Source: Anaerolineae bacterium (GTDB lineage Bacteria > Chloroflexota > Anaerolineae > Anaerolineales > Villigracilaceae). Taken from it: a stretch of DNA of 54,239 nt. The stretch covers positions 1 to 54,239 of the forward strand of contig QEXW01000151.1 in the NCBI GenBank assembly GCA_003130845.1, in the 5' to 3' direction. Positions 6,995 through 15,244 of the stretch are shown here, one piece after another. The notes beneath the pieces are model-generated. The model did not search any database and was not told the DNA's origin. It saw only the letters and a program-made list of their open reading frames with translations. The position numbers and the translations under genes are program-made. Each line of letters opens with the position of its first letter. Within the stretch, counting starts at the first letter, position 1.

Positions 6995-9427
6995 TCATTC
7001 GTAGGCCAGAACTTCCCGAATGGTGAGGCGGGCGGCGTTGCGGGCCGGTAGGACGCTGGCGAGTACAGAGAGCAAGATGACCAGCCCCAACCAGATGAGA
7101 TAGCCAAGCGGGGTGAAGACGACATCAATGGGCGTCTCAAAGACTGCCAGGCTGACGATGAGCGACAGGCCGTAGGTGATAGGGATGGATAGGAACAGGC
7201 CGAGGACCCACGAAATCAGGCCGATGACCATGCCCTCTACGATAACCATGCGCATAATTTCGGAATCGACTGCGCCGATGGCGCGCATGATGCCGATTTC
7301 GCGGGTGCGCTCTAGCACGTTCATGCCCATTGTACCTGTTAGCCCCATTGCGCCAACGATGGCCGTGAGTAAGGCCATGATGAGCAGGAAGATGACGAGA
7401 ATATCCAGGCTTTCGGTGGCGTTGTTGAGCGCTGAAAGGCCAGGCCGGGCCTGGCTAATTTGGTATCCGGCCTCGCGGAAGTGTTTATCGAGTTTTTCGC
7501 TCATGGCGCGCTGATAGGCTTCATCGTGGCGGTCGGTGACCACGCGGAAGGAAACCGAGCGGTTGGCCAGGTTGGTCTCGCGCGAGAAGTATTCATACGT
7601 TCCGTAGGCAATCAGCCCTTCGCGGTCAATGAATTTGAACAGACCGACCACCAGCCAGCGGTCTTGCTGCCCTCGGACTTTGACATCGAGATAGTCGCCT
7701 GGTTTAAGATTGGGGAAACTGCGTAGGATGCCCTCGGTAATGGCAATTGCTTTTGTGTCGCCTGCCTGCACCCAACGGCCGGCCACCGGTTGGGCATCCA
7801 CCAGGCGGCTGTTGGCAGGCGGGGCTAGTACCACCAAGTTTTCGGCCACTGTGCCATCTGGGTATAGGATTTCTGCCGAAGCGAATGCCCAGCCTTCCAC
7901 GTATTCTACGCCCGGTACCTGGCGCGCCACCTGCTCGATTTCGCTCAGGCGGTAGGGACGGCTGAAATCGAGAGTCACATCCGCCACGAAATAACGTCCG
8001 ACGTTGTCCATGTAAGCAAATAGTGTGGTGCGGACGTTGAAGACGCCCACGAAGATTGCGCCGCCCATGGTGAGGGTGAAGAGGGTAAGTGCCAGGCGGC
8101 GTTTGCGGCGGAAGGTGTTGCGCAGGGAAATCAGCAAGGGACGCGGGAGGTGAATTCCACGCCGCAGCAGGGCAGTATTGACTGCGTTCTCGAAGCGCTC
8201 GAAGAGGGTTTCTCGTTTCGCACCCGGCGAGGAGGCGCCACCTGTTTCATTGGCTAATTCTCCGCTGATGGCGTTTAGGACCGAGATGCGCGAACCGTTA
8301 ATGACCGGGCCAAAGCCAGCAATCAGCGGCACCAGGATGCCCACGGCAATTTGAATGATGAAGGCCAGCGGGACGATGCGATAGCCTAGCAGGTTGAAGC
8401 TTAACTGGCTGGCGATGAATTCGGCCAGGGCGTAGGCGCCAATGCCACCAAACGGCACAGCCAGCGCCAGGGCGAGCAGGCCAAAAGAGAGAATCATCAC
8501 CAGGTACATGGCGAAGACCTGCCTGTCGCGCCCACCGACGAGTTTCATTACGCCGATATGCCGCAAGTGTTGGTTGAGGAGGGCGGCCAGGGTGTTGGCA
8601 ATGAGCGAGGAGGAGAGGAAGACAATGAGAACGCCCAATGCCAGCAGGATGCCCAAAATGGCGTTGACGGTGGAGGCCAGCGGATGTTGGTTGGTCAGCG
8701 CGCTGCGCGTGCGGCGGACGGCGACGCCGTTTTTTTCCACGCGGTCTTTGAGGTCTGCGGTGACACGGCGAATGTATTCGGGGTCGTTGCCATTTCCCTC
8801 CACGGTTGCGTAGATGCGATTGAATAAATCGGGCTGGCGCAGGGTGGGCAGGGTATCCATTGTGATGTAGGCGAAGGGCGGGGCCAGGAAGTCATCTGCA
8901 CCGGTGGTGGGGTCTTGTACAATGCCCACCACTTTGAGTGTTTTTTCCGAGCCATCTGGCAGTTGGAACACCAGGTCTTCGCCAACGCGGATGTCTATGT
9001 CTTTCAATACTTCGCGTTCGATGACTACTTCGCGCCGGGCGGGTTTGGGTTGTCCTTGCAGGGGGGTCAGTAAGTTGAGTTGGTTTTCGTCAAAATCTTC
9101 AATGGCAACGATGTCAAGGGTGGTCCAAGCCTGGCTGTTGGCAGCACGGGCGCGGATGTTGAAGACCCGGCGCGGTTCGACCTCGGCAATCTGCGGTGCG
9201 TTTTCGATGACCGGCAGGAAGTCGCGGTCAAAATCGTCCATGCGCAGTTCGATGTTGGCCGGACGGTTGGCGGCGTAGCTGGCGCTCATGTCGTTTTCGA
9301 TAATCACGTAGGCGCCAGCAATTACGCCAATTGAGAAGACGCCCACTGCGATTGAGAAGACAACCAGCAGGGTGCGGGTGGGGTTTTCAAACAGGTCGAG
9401 CAGGACTTTTCGCCAGCGAGGTCTCAT
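6995..9427 (-). CDS. ABC transporter permease with two FtsX/MacB-like domains
   Basis: This 810-residue membrane protein has an N-terminal transmembrane helix (TLLVVFSIAVGVFSIGVIAGAYVII), a MacB-type periplasmic core domain, three membrane helices (about 265-390), then a second copy of the arrangement: a helix near 440 (LALTLFTLTMGGAIFVGVFNV), another extracytoplasmic domain, and a final three-helix FtsX block containing the typical ERTREIGIMRAIGA motif. Duplicated FtsX permeases of this kind work as mechanotransmission exporters, moving or releasing lipoproteins, peptides or lipids using the ATPases encoded just upstream. The start at 9427 is preceded by a tandem heptamer array rather than an obvious Shine-Dalgarno. 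Substrate unknown. Confidence 0.9.
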   Translation of the reverse strand: MRPRWRKVLLDLFENPTRTLLVVFSIAVGVFSIGVIAGAYVIIENDMSASYAANRPANIELRMDDFDRDFLPVIENAPQIAEVEPRRVFNIRARAANSQAWTTLDIVAIEDFDENQLNLLTPLQGQPKPARREVVIEREVLKDIDIRVGEDLVFQLPDGSEKTLKVVGIVQDPTTGADDFLAPPFAYITMDTLPTLRQPDLFNRIYATVEGNGNDPEYIRRVTADLKDRVEKNGVAVRRTRSALTNQHPLASTVNAILGILLALGVLIVFLSSSLIANTLAALLNQHLRHIGVMKLVGGRDRQVFAMYLVMILSFGLLALALAVPFGGIGAYALAEFIASQLSFNLLGYRIVPLAFIIQIAVGILVPLIAGFGPVINGSRISVLNAISGELANETGGASSPGAKRETLFERFENAVNTALLRRGIHLPRPLLISLRNTFRRKRRLALTLFTLTMGGAIFVGVFNVRTTLFAYMDNVGRYFVADVTLDFSRPYRLSEIEQVARQVPGVEYVEGWAFASAEILYPDGTVAENLVVLAPPANSRLVDAQPVAGRWVQAGDTKAIAITEGILRSFPNLKPGDYLDVKVRGQQDRWLVVGLFKFIDREGLIAYGTYEYFSRETNLANRSVSFRVVTDRHDEAYQRAMSEKLDKHFREAGYQISQARPGLSALNNATESLDILVIFLLIMALLTAIVGAMGLTGTMGMNVLERTREIGIMRAIGAVDSEIMRMVIVEGMVIGLISWVLGLFLSIPITYGLSLIVSLAVFETPIDVVFTPLGYLIWLGLVILLSVLASVLPARNAARLTIREVLAYE

Positions 9428-9482
<55 letters not shown>

Positions 9483-9491
9483 TTACGTTCA

Positions 9492-10616
9492 TCATTCTGG
9501 TTTTTGTATTTCTTTGAACGGCCACCAGGTTTTTCCGCGCCGGTCTATGGAGCGGTTTTGTTCGATGCGGCTCTGGACGATACGCCCAATGGCTTCACGG
9601 GTCAGCGGGGAGGCTTCCAGGAGGGTCAAAAATTCTTCACGCGGGAGGGTCAGTAGTTGGACCGGGGCTTCCGGCGCAGCACGCACAACGGCTAGGGCTT
9701 TTCCCCCTCGTATCAGTTCTACTTCACCAAAATATTCAGCCGGTCCCAAGCGCGCTACGGTCACATCTTGGCGGTTGCGTCCCTGCAGTACAATTTCTAC
9801 TTCGCCCTGTTCAATGATAAAGAAGGTGTCTACGTGCTCATCGCGCTGTAGGATGGTCTGCCCAGGCTGGTAGGTTCGGCGCTGTATGCGTTTGGTCACT
9901 TGCAACATTTGGCGGTGGTTGAGCAACGGTAAGGCACGGGCGATTGTTTCATCCACGATTTCACCATCCGAGATGATGATGTTGCGGGTGGTGCGCGCCG
10001 TGAGGGATGGATTGTGGGTGACCATGATGATGGTTTTGCCTTCCGCTACAAGCCGCTCAAAAATTTGGATGACAACGTCGGCAGTGCGCGAATCCAGGTT
10101 GCCGGTCGGTTCGTCGGCCACTATCAGGGGCGGGTCACATGCTAAGGCACGGGCTATGGCCGCAAGTTGTTGCTGGCCCGTTGAGACCGCTAACGGCAAT
10201 TTGCTCGCTTGTTCGGCTACACCAACCATTTCCAGAAGTTTCATGGCTCGGCGAGGACGTTCGTCAAAATCGTATACGCCCGCGTAGTCCATCGGCAGCA
10301 TGACGTTTTCCAGCAGGGAGAGCATGGGCAGGAGCTGAAAGAATTGAAATACTATGCCCAGGTTTTTGCCACGCCAGCGGGAGCGCTGTGATTCGTCAAG
10401 TGCGGTGTATAGGTCCTGACCATTGACTATCACTTGTCCACTGGTCGGACGGTCTATGCCGGTCATCATGTTGAGCAGGGTGGATTTGCCACTGCCCGAT
10501 TTGCCAACAATTGAGACAAATTCTCCCGAGGCAATTTGTAAATCTACGCCTTTGAGAACGGTGAATTCTCCGGCGGCATTCTTAAAGGTTTTGACTACAC
10601 GGCGAATTTCTAACAT
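9492..10616 (-). CDS. ABC ATPase fused to a cyclic-nucleotide-binding domain
   Basis: Residues 1-225 are a LolD/MacB-class ABC ATPase: Walker A GKSGSGKSTLL, Q-loop followed by [17 protein letters not shown], Walker B LIVADEPTGNLDS and switch histidine MVTHN. The signature motif is altered to VSTGQQQLAAIARAL, where the neighbouring ATPase has [15 protein letters not shown]. Residues about 238-360 are a Crp/PKA-type cNMP-binding beta-roll (TFFIIEQGEVEIVLQGRN, LGPAEYFGEVELIRGGKALAVVRA), with the phosphate-binding-cassette position occupied by FGEVELIRGGKALAVVRA rather than the standard FGExAL...RxA arrangement, so ligand binding is uncertain. It probably pairs with the next ATPase to power the FtsX-type permease, with activity gated by the extra domain. 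Confidence 0.9.
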   Translation of the reverse strand: MLEIRRVVKTFKNAAGEFTVLKGVDLQIASGEFVSIVGKSGSGKSTLLNMMTGIDRPTSGQVIVNGQDLYTALDESQRSRWRGKNLGIVFQFFQLLPMLSLLENVMLPMDYAGVYDFDERPRRAMKLLEMVGVAEQASKLPLAVSTGQQQLAAIARALACDPPLIVADEPTGNLDSRTADVVIQIFERLVAEGKTIIMVTHNPSLTARTTRNIIISDGEIVDETIARALPLLNHRQMLQVTKRIQRRTYQPGQTILQRDEHVDTFFIIEQGEVEIVLQGRNRQDVTVARLGPAEYFGEVELIRGGKALAVVRAAPEAPVQLLTLPREEFLTLLEASPLTREAIGRIVQSRIEQNRSIDRRGKTWWPFKEIQKPE

Positions 10617-10635
10617 GGGGCAGCGGATTGGGAAA

Positions 10636-10683
10636 CGGATAAACGGATAAACAGATAAACAGATAAGCGGATAAGCGGATGGG
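10636..10683. repeat. Tandem 8-base repeat (CGGATAAA)n at an operon junction
   Basis: Six octamers, CGGATAAA, CGGATAAA, CAGATAAA, CAGATAAG, CGGATAAG, CGGATGGG, followed by a degenerate CAGCGGATAAGG. It occupies the spacer between the two ABC ATPase genes. The unit differs from the 7-base array at the other junction of the same operon, so the two arrays arose separately. Confidence 0.85.
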
Positions 10684-10703
10684 CAGCGGATAAGGAAGCG
10701 AGG

Positions 10704-11453
10704 TCAGTTCTTGGTCAAAGTCGCTGCAGGGCTAACAATCAGTTCTCCATCTTGAATGAGAATGTGACGACTGAAACGGGGCATAAGCGCCATTTCATGA
10801 GTAACCATGATAATCGTTTTACCTTGCGCAACCAAGCGCTCAAAGAGTTCAAAAATGTGGTCGGCGGTGACAGAATCAAGGCTGCCGGTCGGTTCATCTG
10901 CAACCAAAACGGGCGGGTCATTGGCCAGGGCACGGGCAATCGCTACGCGCTGCTGTTGTCCGCCAGAGATGAAGGCCGGTAGTTTGTTGGCGTGTTCGGC
11001 AATTTCGACCATCTCCAGCAGTTCGAGGGCGCGGCGACGGCTCTCACGCGGATGGTATAGGCCGCATAAATCCATCGGCAGCATGACGTTTTCAAGCAGG
11101 GTCAACATGGGTAAGAGTTGGAAAGACTGATAGACGATTCCCATCGAACGTCCACGCCAGAGGGCAAGGTCATTTTCGTTAAGGGTATGCACGGAAGTTG
11201 GCTGAGAGCCTATGCGTGCGATCACTTCACCTTGGGTAAGATGGTCTACACCAGTTATCATGTTGAGCAGGGTGCTTTTGCCAGCCCCCGATTTGCCAAT
11301 GATTCCAAGAAATTCACCAGGGTATATTTGCAGATTAATGCCTTTGAGAGCCGTAAATTCTCCGGCTTCGCTGAGGTATGTTTTGACTACGTTGCGTAGT
11401 TCAATGAGCGGAAGAGTAGATGGATGGGCGGAGGATAGCATGGCTTGAGACAC
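10704..11453 (-). CDS. ABC transporter ATP-binding protein (LolD/MacB class)
   Basis: A complete 249-residue ATPase: Walker [16 protein letters not shown]-loop [21 protein letters not shown], signature [15 protein letters not shown], Walker [14 protein letters not shown], switch His in MVTHEMALM. It is clearly a paralogue of the next gene, sharing the sequence around each motif, but lacks the cNMP-binding extension and keeps a canonical signature. The GTG at 11453 is chosen because GAGGG lies six bases before it; the internal ATG four codons later is too far from that site. It is the first gene of the leftward export operon, with a TAAAAT hexamer about 35 bases upstream. Confidence 0.92.
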   Translation of the reverse strand: MSQAMLSSAHPSTLPLIELRNVVKTYLSEAGEFTALKGINLQIYPGEFLGIIGKSGAGKSTLLNMITGVDHLTQGEVIARIGSQPTSVHTLNENDLALWRGRSMGIVYQSFQLLPMLTLLENVMLPMDLCGLYHPRESRRRALELLEMVEIAEHANKLPAFISGGQQQRVAIARALANDPPVLVADEPTGSLDSVTADHIFELFERLVAQGKTIIMVTHEMALMPRFSRHILIQDGELIVSPAATLTKN

Positions 11454-11538
11454 AAAATTCCCTCGACTGTGTGTATTTTACTCCCAAGCCGCAATTTAAG
11501 TACAAAACCGACCGGTTGGTCTGATTTAATTCTAATAA

Positions 11539-11721
11539 TTGGCCTACTTTCCCAGCTGGGTTACAACCACATTATCGAAATATGCCATTTTTACTTGGTA
11601 TGCCGAAAAATTCGGCAAAGATTGGGCCGGGTTGGATTGGAAGTTCCACATTGGCGGCAACTACGGCCCTGTTTGGTTTGACGAGTTGCGCCAAGTCCAG
11701 CTCAGCGGATATAGAAAGTAA
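11539..11721 (+). other. Possible relic of a carbohydrate-binding-type domain
   Basis: The 279-base space between 11454 and 11732 holds no convincing gene. A short plus-strand frame contains FHIGGNYGPVWFDELRQVQL, which resembles the terminal strand of galactose-binding-like (CBM) domains (G..GPVWFDDV). It lacks a credible start site and the rest of a domain, so if real it is a decayed end of a longer gene. Confidence 0.2.
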
Positions 11722-11732
11722 ATCCTTTCAGA

Positions 11733-13049
11733 TTACACTAATGCATCGAGTATGAGGGCAAGAAATAGGAATGCCAGGTACATGCTGGAGTAGCGATACA
11801 TTATCCAGGCAACTTTATTGCCCTCATTTCGGTATACCCGCCAGGCATAGTAAAGAAGCAGGCCGCCCAAGAAAGTCGAAGCGACAAGGTATATCATGCC
11901 GGTGTAGCCAATAAGCGGTAGAAGGAAGGTGACGGCGACCAGTTCTATGGTGTAAATCAGAACTTGTTTGCGGGTTTCTGCTTCGCCACGAATCACCGGC
12001 AGCATCGGAACGCCGGCTTTTTCGTAGTCTTTACGACGAACGATGGCCAAGGCCCAGAAATGTGGCGGTGTCCACATAAAGATGATGAGGAATAGGATGA
12101 ACGCCGGCAGCGAGAGCGAACCTGTGGCTGCTGCCCAGCCAACCAAAGGCGGGATGGCTCCTGCTCCACCCCCAATAACAATGTTTTGGACGGTGGCTTT
12201 TTTGAGCAACAAGGAGTACAGGACGACGTAGTAGATAATGCCGGCTAGGGTTAGAAAGGCGGCGAGGAAGTTGACAAAACCGGCCATGATGTAAAAACTG
12301 GCAATGGACAGGCTCAGTCCAAACGACAAGCCTTCGGCGGGTGTCATGCGTCCGGCGGCGAGAGGACGTTTGGCGGTGCGCTGCATGTTACGGTCTAGGT
12401 CGCGGTCAATGTATTGGTTGATTGCTCCGGAGCCGCCTGCTGCCAAGGCGCCACCCAAGAGGGTCCAGAAGGCAAGTGAAACCGATGGCCAGGCTTTGGC
12501 GCCGGCCACCATCCCGGCGAAGGTTGTCACCAGCAGTAAGCCAACAATGACCGGCTTGGTTAAGATAAGAAAGTCTTTCAGGCGTTGGCGCACATCTAAA
12601 GGGGGAAAGGCAATTGCCTCACGAGCGTAGATTCCAGCGGCTACAACCAGCAATCCCATGGAAAGCCAGACGGCAAAAGCGGTTATGGCGTGTAGGATTT
12701 GCAATGGCAGCGGGAAAGCTCGCATGACGAGAATGGCGCCGACAAATATCTGGGCAAAGAATAGGGTAACAGTCACTGTCGTCAGTGGTAGCAAGAGGCG
12801 GTGGTCACGCTGTGTGCGCCAGGCCTGGAACAGCAACACTAACATGAGCATGGAGGCAAGGCCAGCAGAAAAACGGTGCAAGAGTTGAGCAACAGCAGAT
12901 GCGTTTTCTGGCAAGCAAAATGGCCAGGTGGCGCATGTTGCGCTAGGAACATGCAGGGCGACCATCCGTCCGCCCGCGGTGAGCAGAACAACCGATAGCA
13001 AGGTGAGGAAAGTGAGTTTAGCAAAGGAGGTGGAAAGTGAGAATTTCAT
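11733..13049 (-). CDS. ctaB: Heme A synthase half-domain fused to protoheme IX farnesyltransferase
   Basis: Residues 1-145 hold about four membrane helices with the CtaA features CATWPFC, LLHRFSAGL and LQILHAITAF, i.e. only one of the two four-helix halves of an ordinary heme A synthase. Residues 150-438 are a full UbiA-fold CtaB: NQYIDRDLDRNMQRTAKRPL (first Asp-rich site), VGWAAATGSL, MWTPPHFWALAIVRRKDYEKAGVPMLPV. CtaB makes heme O from heme B and farnesyl diphosphate; CtaA oxidises heme O to heme A. The fusion would thus place both steps on one membrane protein. Its ATG overlaps the SURF1 stop by four bases, and it is the last gene of the oxidase operon. Confidence 0.92.
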   Translation of the reverse strand: MKFSLSTSFAKLTFLTLLSVVLLTAGGRMVALHVPSATCATWPFCLPENASAVAQLLHRFSAGLASMLMLVLLFQAWRTQRDHRLLLPLTTVTVTLFFAQIFVGAILVMRAFPLPLQILHAITAFAVWLSMGLLVVAAGIYAREAIAFPPLDVRQRLKDFLILTKPVIVGLLLVTTFAGMVAGAKAWPSVSLAFWTLLGGALAAGGSGAINQYIDRDLDRNMQRTAKRPLAAGRMTPAEGLSFGLSLSIASFYIMAGFVNFLAAFLTLAGIIYYVVLYSLLLKKATVQNIVIGGGAGAIPPLVGWAAATGSLSLPAFILFLIIFMWTPPHFWALAIVRRKDYEKAGVPMLPVIRGEAETRKQVLIYTIELVAVTFLLPLIGYTGMIYLVASTFLGGLLLYYAWRVYRNEGNKVAWIMYRYSSMYLAFLFLALILDALV

Positions 13050-13822
13050 TTGTTATCCTTCTCGTATGCAGTCGTGTCACTGGATTCCATGCGCCGTAGG
13101 TAGAACGGGTAGCCAAAGAATAAAATTGAAGCGAAGGTGAACCATTGCAGGGCGTAACCAAAGTGTGGGCCTTCGGTGATTTCGATTTCGGGTTGATAGG
13201 GGTAGGGTGGGGTTGTGCGGGTCGCATCCGGTGCGGGTTGGATAAAAACCGGCAGAAGCGAATATGGCACTTGCAGAGCAATTCGCTCTAAGTTGATGAT
13301 GTTCCAAAACTCTAGGCGGGTTTGCCCGGGAGTGAGGGTTGGGTCAGGGACGCCGCCGAGTTCAGGCCGGGTCTGTCCCAAACGCAGGATGCCCTGAATG
13401 GTTTGCCTGCCTGGTTGGTCGTATTTACGCCAATCGGCAGGGGTGGCATTGCCTTCCGCAGGAATCCAGCCTCGTTCGACCAAGATTGCAGTGCCATTTG
13501 GTAGGAGTAAGGGCGTGAGCAGATGGTAACCATATTCGTTGTTATAGTAGCGATTGCGAAGTGCTACCTGATGCTCAAAATCGAACATACCAGTTACTGT
13601 CACCGAACGATACTCCATTTGGGTCAGGTCACTTGGAAGTTCGGTGTTCAAATTGAGCGAGGGCAGGGAAGTCATCTGCAGGTAATGAGCATTAAAGGCG
13701 CGGCGCTGTTCTAACCGGTCTAGTTGCCAAATTCCCAAACGGACGCACACGGCTGAACCAAGAACAACCAGCAGTGTGGTGAATATCCATTTTCGGCTGA
13801 ACATGGAGAGGAACAGGTTCAT
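13046..13822 (-). CDS. SURF1-family cytochrome oxidase assembly protein
   Basis: The 258-residue product has the SURF1 layout: an N-terminal helix ending GIWQLDRLEQR, a periplasmic domain (YRSVTVTGMFDFEHQVALRNR, TAILVERGWIP) and a C-terminal helix beginning HFGYALQWFTFA. SURF1 proteins bring heme A to subunit I during assembly of cytochrome c oxidase. The frame can be read from 13873, but the ATG at 13822 overlaps the upstream stop as ATGA and begins right before the first membrane helix, so it is preferred. It is translationally coupled on both sides, with the cupredoxin-like gene before it and the heme synthase fusion after it. Confidence 0.92.
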   Translation of the reverse strand: MNLFLSMFSRKWIFTTLLVVLGSAVCVRLGIWQLDRLEQRRAFNAHYLQMTSLPSLNLNTELPSDLTQMEYRSVTVTGMFDFEHQVALRNRYYNNEYGYHLLTPLLLPNGTAILVERGWIPAEGNATPADWRKYDQPGRQTIQGILRLGQTRPELGGVPDPTLTPGQTRLEFWNIINLERIALQVPYSLLPVFIQPAPDATRTTPPYPYQPEIEITEGPHFGYALQWFTFASILFFGYPFYLRRMESSDTTAYEKDNK

Positions 13823-14337
13823 TCCTCGTTCTCCACGGGTTTTGAGATGGAAAAAGCGGGTTTGAGCGGCCATATCAAGAAGCTATAGAGCGAGAGCAGC
13901 AGTCCAAGCGGCACACCCGCAAATAAGATGCCATAGATGCGTGTTTCCCAGGTGACGGGTTCGCGCACATCTAATCCAAAGTAATTCGACGGTTGGAAGG
14001 AGCACTCGAAAATAAAATTTTCGGCGCGGTCGAGTTTCATGCTCGCTGAAGTTCCTGCTGGAACGAAAAGCGGCCCCAGCCGATGGTCGGTTACGTCTTC
14101 GTTGCGGATGACCAGGGTATCGCCAATGACAAAGACCATGTCGGCAGGGATCTCTGGGCTGGATTCCCCTTTGGCCATACGTTCTGCTGTGCCTAACGGA
14201 ATAACCAGCTCAATGGCACGCGGAGGGCGGCCGGCTTCACTTCGTAAAAAGAAGAAACTGCCTTCGTTAAGGATGATGGCAATGACAATGCCGATAATCA
14301 GCCATAATACGACGCGCCGCAGGATTTGTTGTCTCAT
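13819..14337 (-). CDS. Cupredoxin-like membrane protein of the oxidase operon
   Basis: A 172-residue protein with a membrane helix at each end (VVLWLIIGIVIAIILNEGSFFFL near the start, IYGILFAGVPLGLLLSLYSFLIW near the end) and a middle domain containing VFVIGDTLVIRNEDVTDHRLGPLFVPAGTSASM and FECSFQPSNYFGLDV. That is the cupredoxin pattern: a beta-sandwich with a His (DHRLG) and later a Cys (FECSF). The usual second His and Met ligands are not obvious, so copper binding is uncertain. Position between subunit III and SURF1 suggests help with assembly of the Cu or heme centres. The ATG at 14337 with GGTGA upstream is preferred to the GTG at 14346. I do not recognise a named family. Confidence 0.7.
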   Translation of the reverse strand: MRQQILRRVVLWLIIGIVIAIILNEGSFFFLRSEAGRPPRAIELVIPLGTAERMAKGESSPEIPADMVFVIGDTLVIRNEDVTDHRLGPLFVPAGTSASMKLDRAENFIFECSFQPSNYFGLDVREPVTWETRIYGILFAGVPLGLLLSLYSFLIWPLKPAFSISKPVENEE

Positions 14338-14360
14338 ACATTTCACCGCTTACAAGCAAA

Positions 14361-14397
14361 GTCTCTGACCTGTCTGCACGCAGGGCAGGTCAGAGAC
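14361..14397 (-). terminator. Strong hairpin between subunit III and the assembly genes
   Basis: Perfect 12-bp arms GTCTCTGACCTG/CAGGTCAGAGAC around a 13-base loop, in the gap 14347-14434. There is no good T-run in either direction (TTTGCTTGT on the minus strand), so it could be an attenuator or an mRNA-stabilising/processing stem that lets the structural genes be expressed above the assembly genes. Confidence 0.6.
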
Positions 14398-14434
14398 CTG
14401 TTTGATGATTAGCAGGTAGAAGACCTGTCCTATC

Positions 14435-15229
14435 CTAAAGGGCTTTTCCAATCAGGTACAGTGCCGGGTAGTAGAAAATCCAAACAACATCAACAAAGTG
14501 CCAGTACACTGCGGCTGCTTCAACCGCCCAGTGGCGTTCCGGCGAATACAGACCAAGCCAGCCATTGCGCAGGATGACAAGCAGAAAAATCAGGCCAGTG
14601 AGAACGTGGAAGGCATGCATACCGGTCATGAGGAAGAAGATGCCACCAGCAGCACTACCATCTACGGTTAGGCCTTCATGAATGGCTTCGGGCCACTCCA
14701 CAAACACTACGCCCAGCAGGAAGGCTAACCCCAATAAAAAGGTGATGCTGGTGCTGATTAGAAAGCCCTTACGGTCGCCCAACGCCATTTGGGTTTCGCC
14801 ACGATTCATGAAGAAGGATGAGATGAGCAGGGCTGAAGTGACAATCAGACCGAGTTCCTGGTTGAGATGTGGACGGGTAAAGCCCAGCAGATTGAAGCGC
14901 GCCACGAACATGCCGCCAAAGACGAAGGCATCGGAGAGCAAGAACAGCCATAGCCCAAGGCGGTTGGTCGCCACTTTCCACGCAAAACTGCTGTGGTCGT
15001 GTTCGTCATCCTCTTCAAGCAGCTTGTAGATGTGCATGTAGTAATAGACCACCATGCCTACCTTGAGCAAGGCTGCTACTGAGAGAAGCAATACCGAAGC
15101 ATTGGTGATAGCGATGAAAAATTCGACAGCGGTCAGGAAGGCCAGCAGAACAAAGATGACCAATCCTTGAAAGAGCGCGTCTTTTGAGCCGTGTGATGCA
15201 GCGTGTTGCGAGGTGTGAGCGTGAGTCAC
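14435..15229 (-). CDS. ctaE: Cytochrome c oxidase subunit IV-III fusion
   Basis: The first 90 residues look like the small subunit IV (CtaF/CyoD type): two or three helices with LTAVEFFIA and LLKVGMVVYYYMHI. From about residue 90 a subunit III follows, with LGLWLFLLSDAFVFGGMF, a five-helix bundle, and the signature FFLMTGMHAFHVLTGLIFLL plus AVYWHFVDVVWIFYYPALYL at the end. Subunit III supports the stability of the oxidase catalytic core; subunit IV is a short accessory. The gene starts 15 bases after the subunit I stop. Fusion of the two is the notable feature. Confidence 0.9.
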   Translation of the reverse strand: MTHAHTSQHAASHGSKDALFQGLVIFVLLAFLTAVEFFIAITNASVLLLSVAALLKVGMVVYYYMHIYKLLEEDDEHDHSSFAWKVATNRLGLWLFLLSDAFVFGGMFVARFNLLGFTRPHLNQELGLIVTSALLISSFFMNRGETQMALGDRKGFLISTSITFLLGLAFLLGVVFVEWPEAIHEGLTVDGSAAGGIFFLMTGMHAFHVLTGLIFLLVILRNGWLGLYSPERHWAVEAAAVYWHFVDVVWIFYYPALYLIGKAL

Positions 15230-15244
15230 AGATTGCCTCCCCAG

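Noticed and set aside
5664-7004. A 446-codon plus-strand open frame over the HlyD-like gene
   Set aside because: Its product is Phe/Gly-rich low-complexity and mirrors the Glu/Ala/Lys coiled coil of the real minus-strand gene, which has a lipobox and lipoyl halves.
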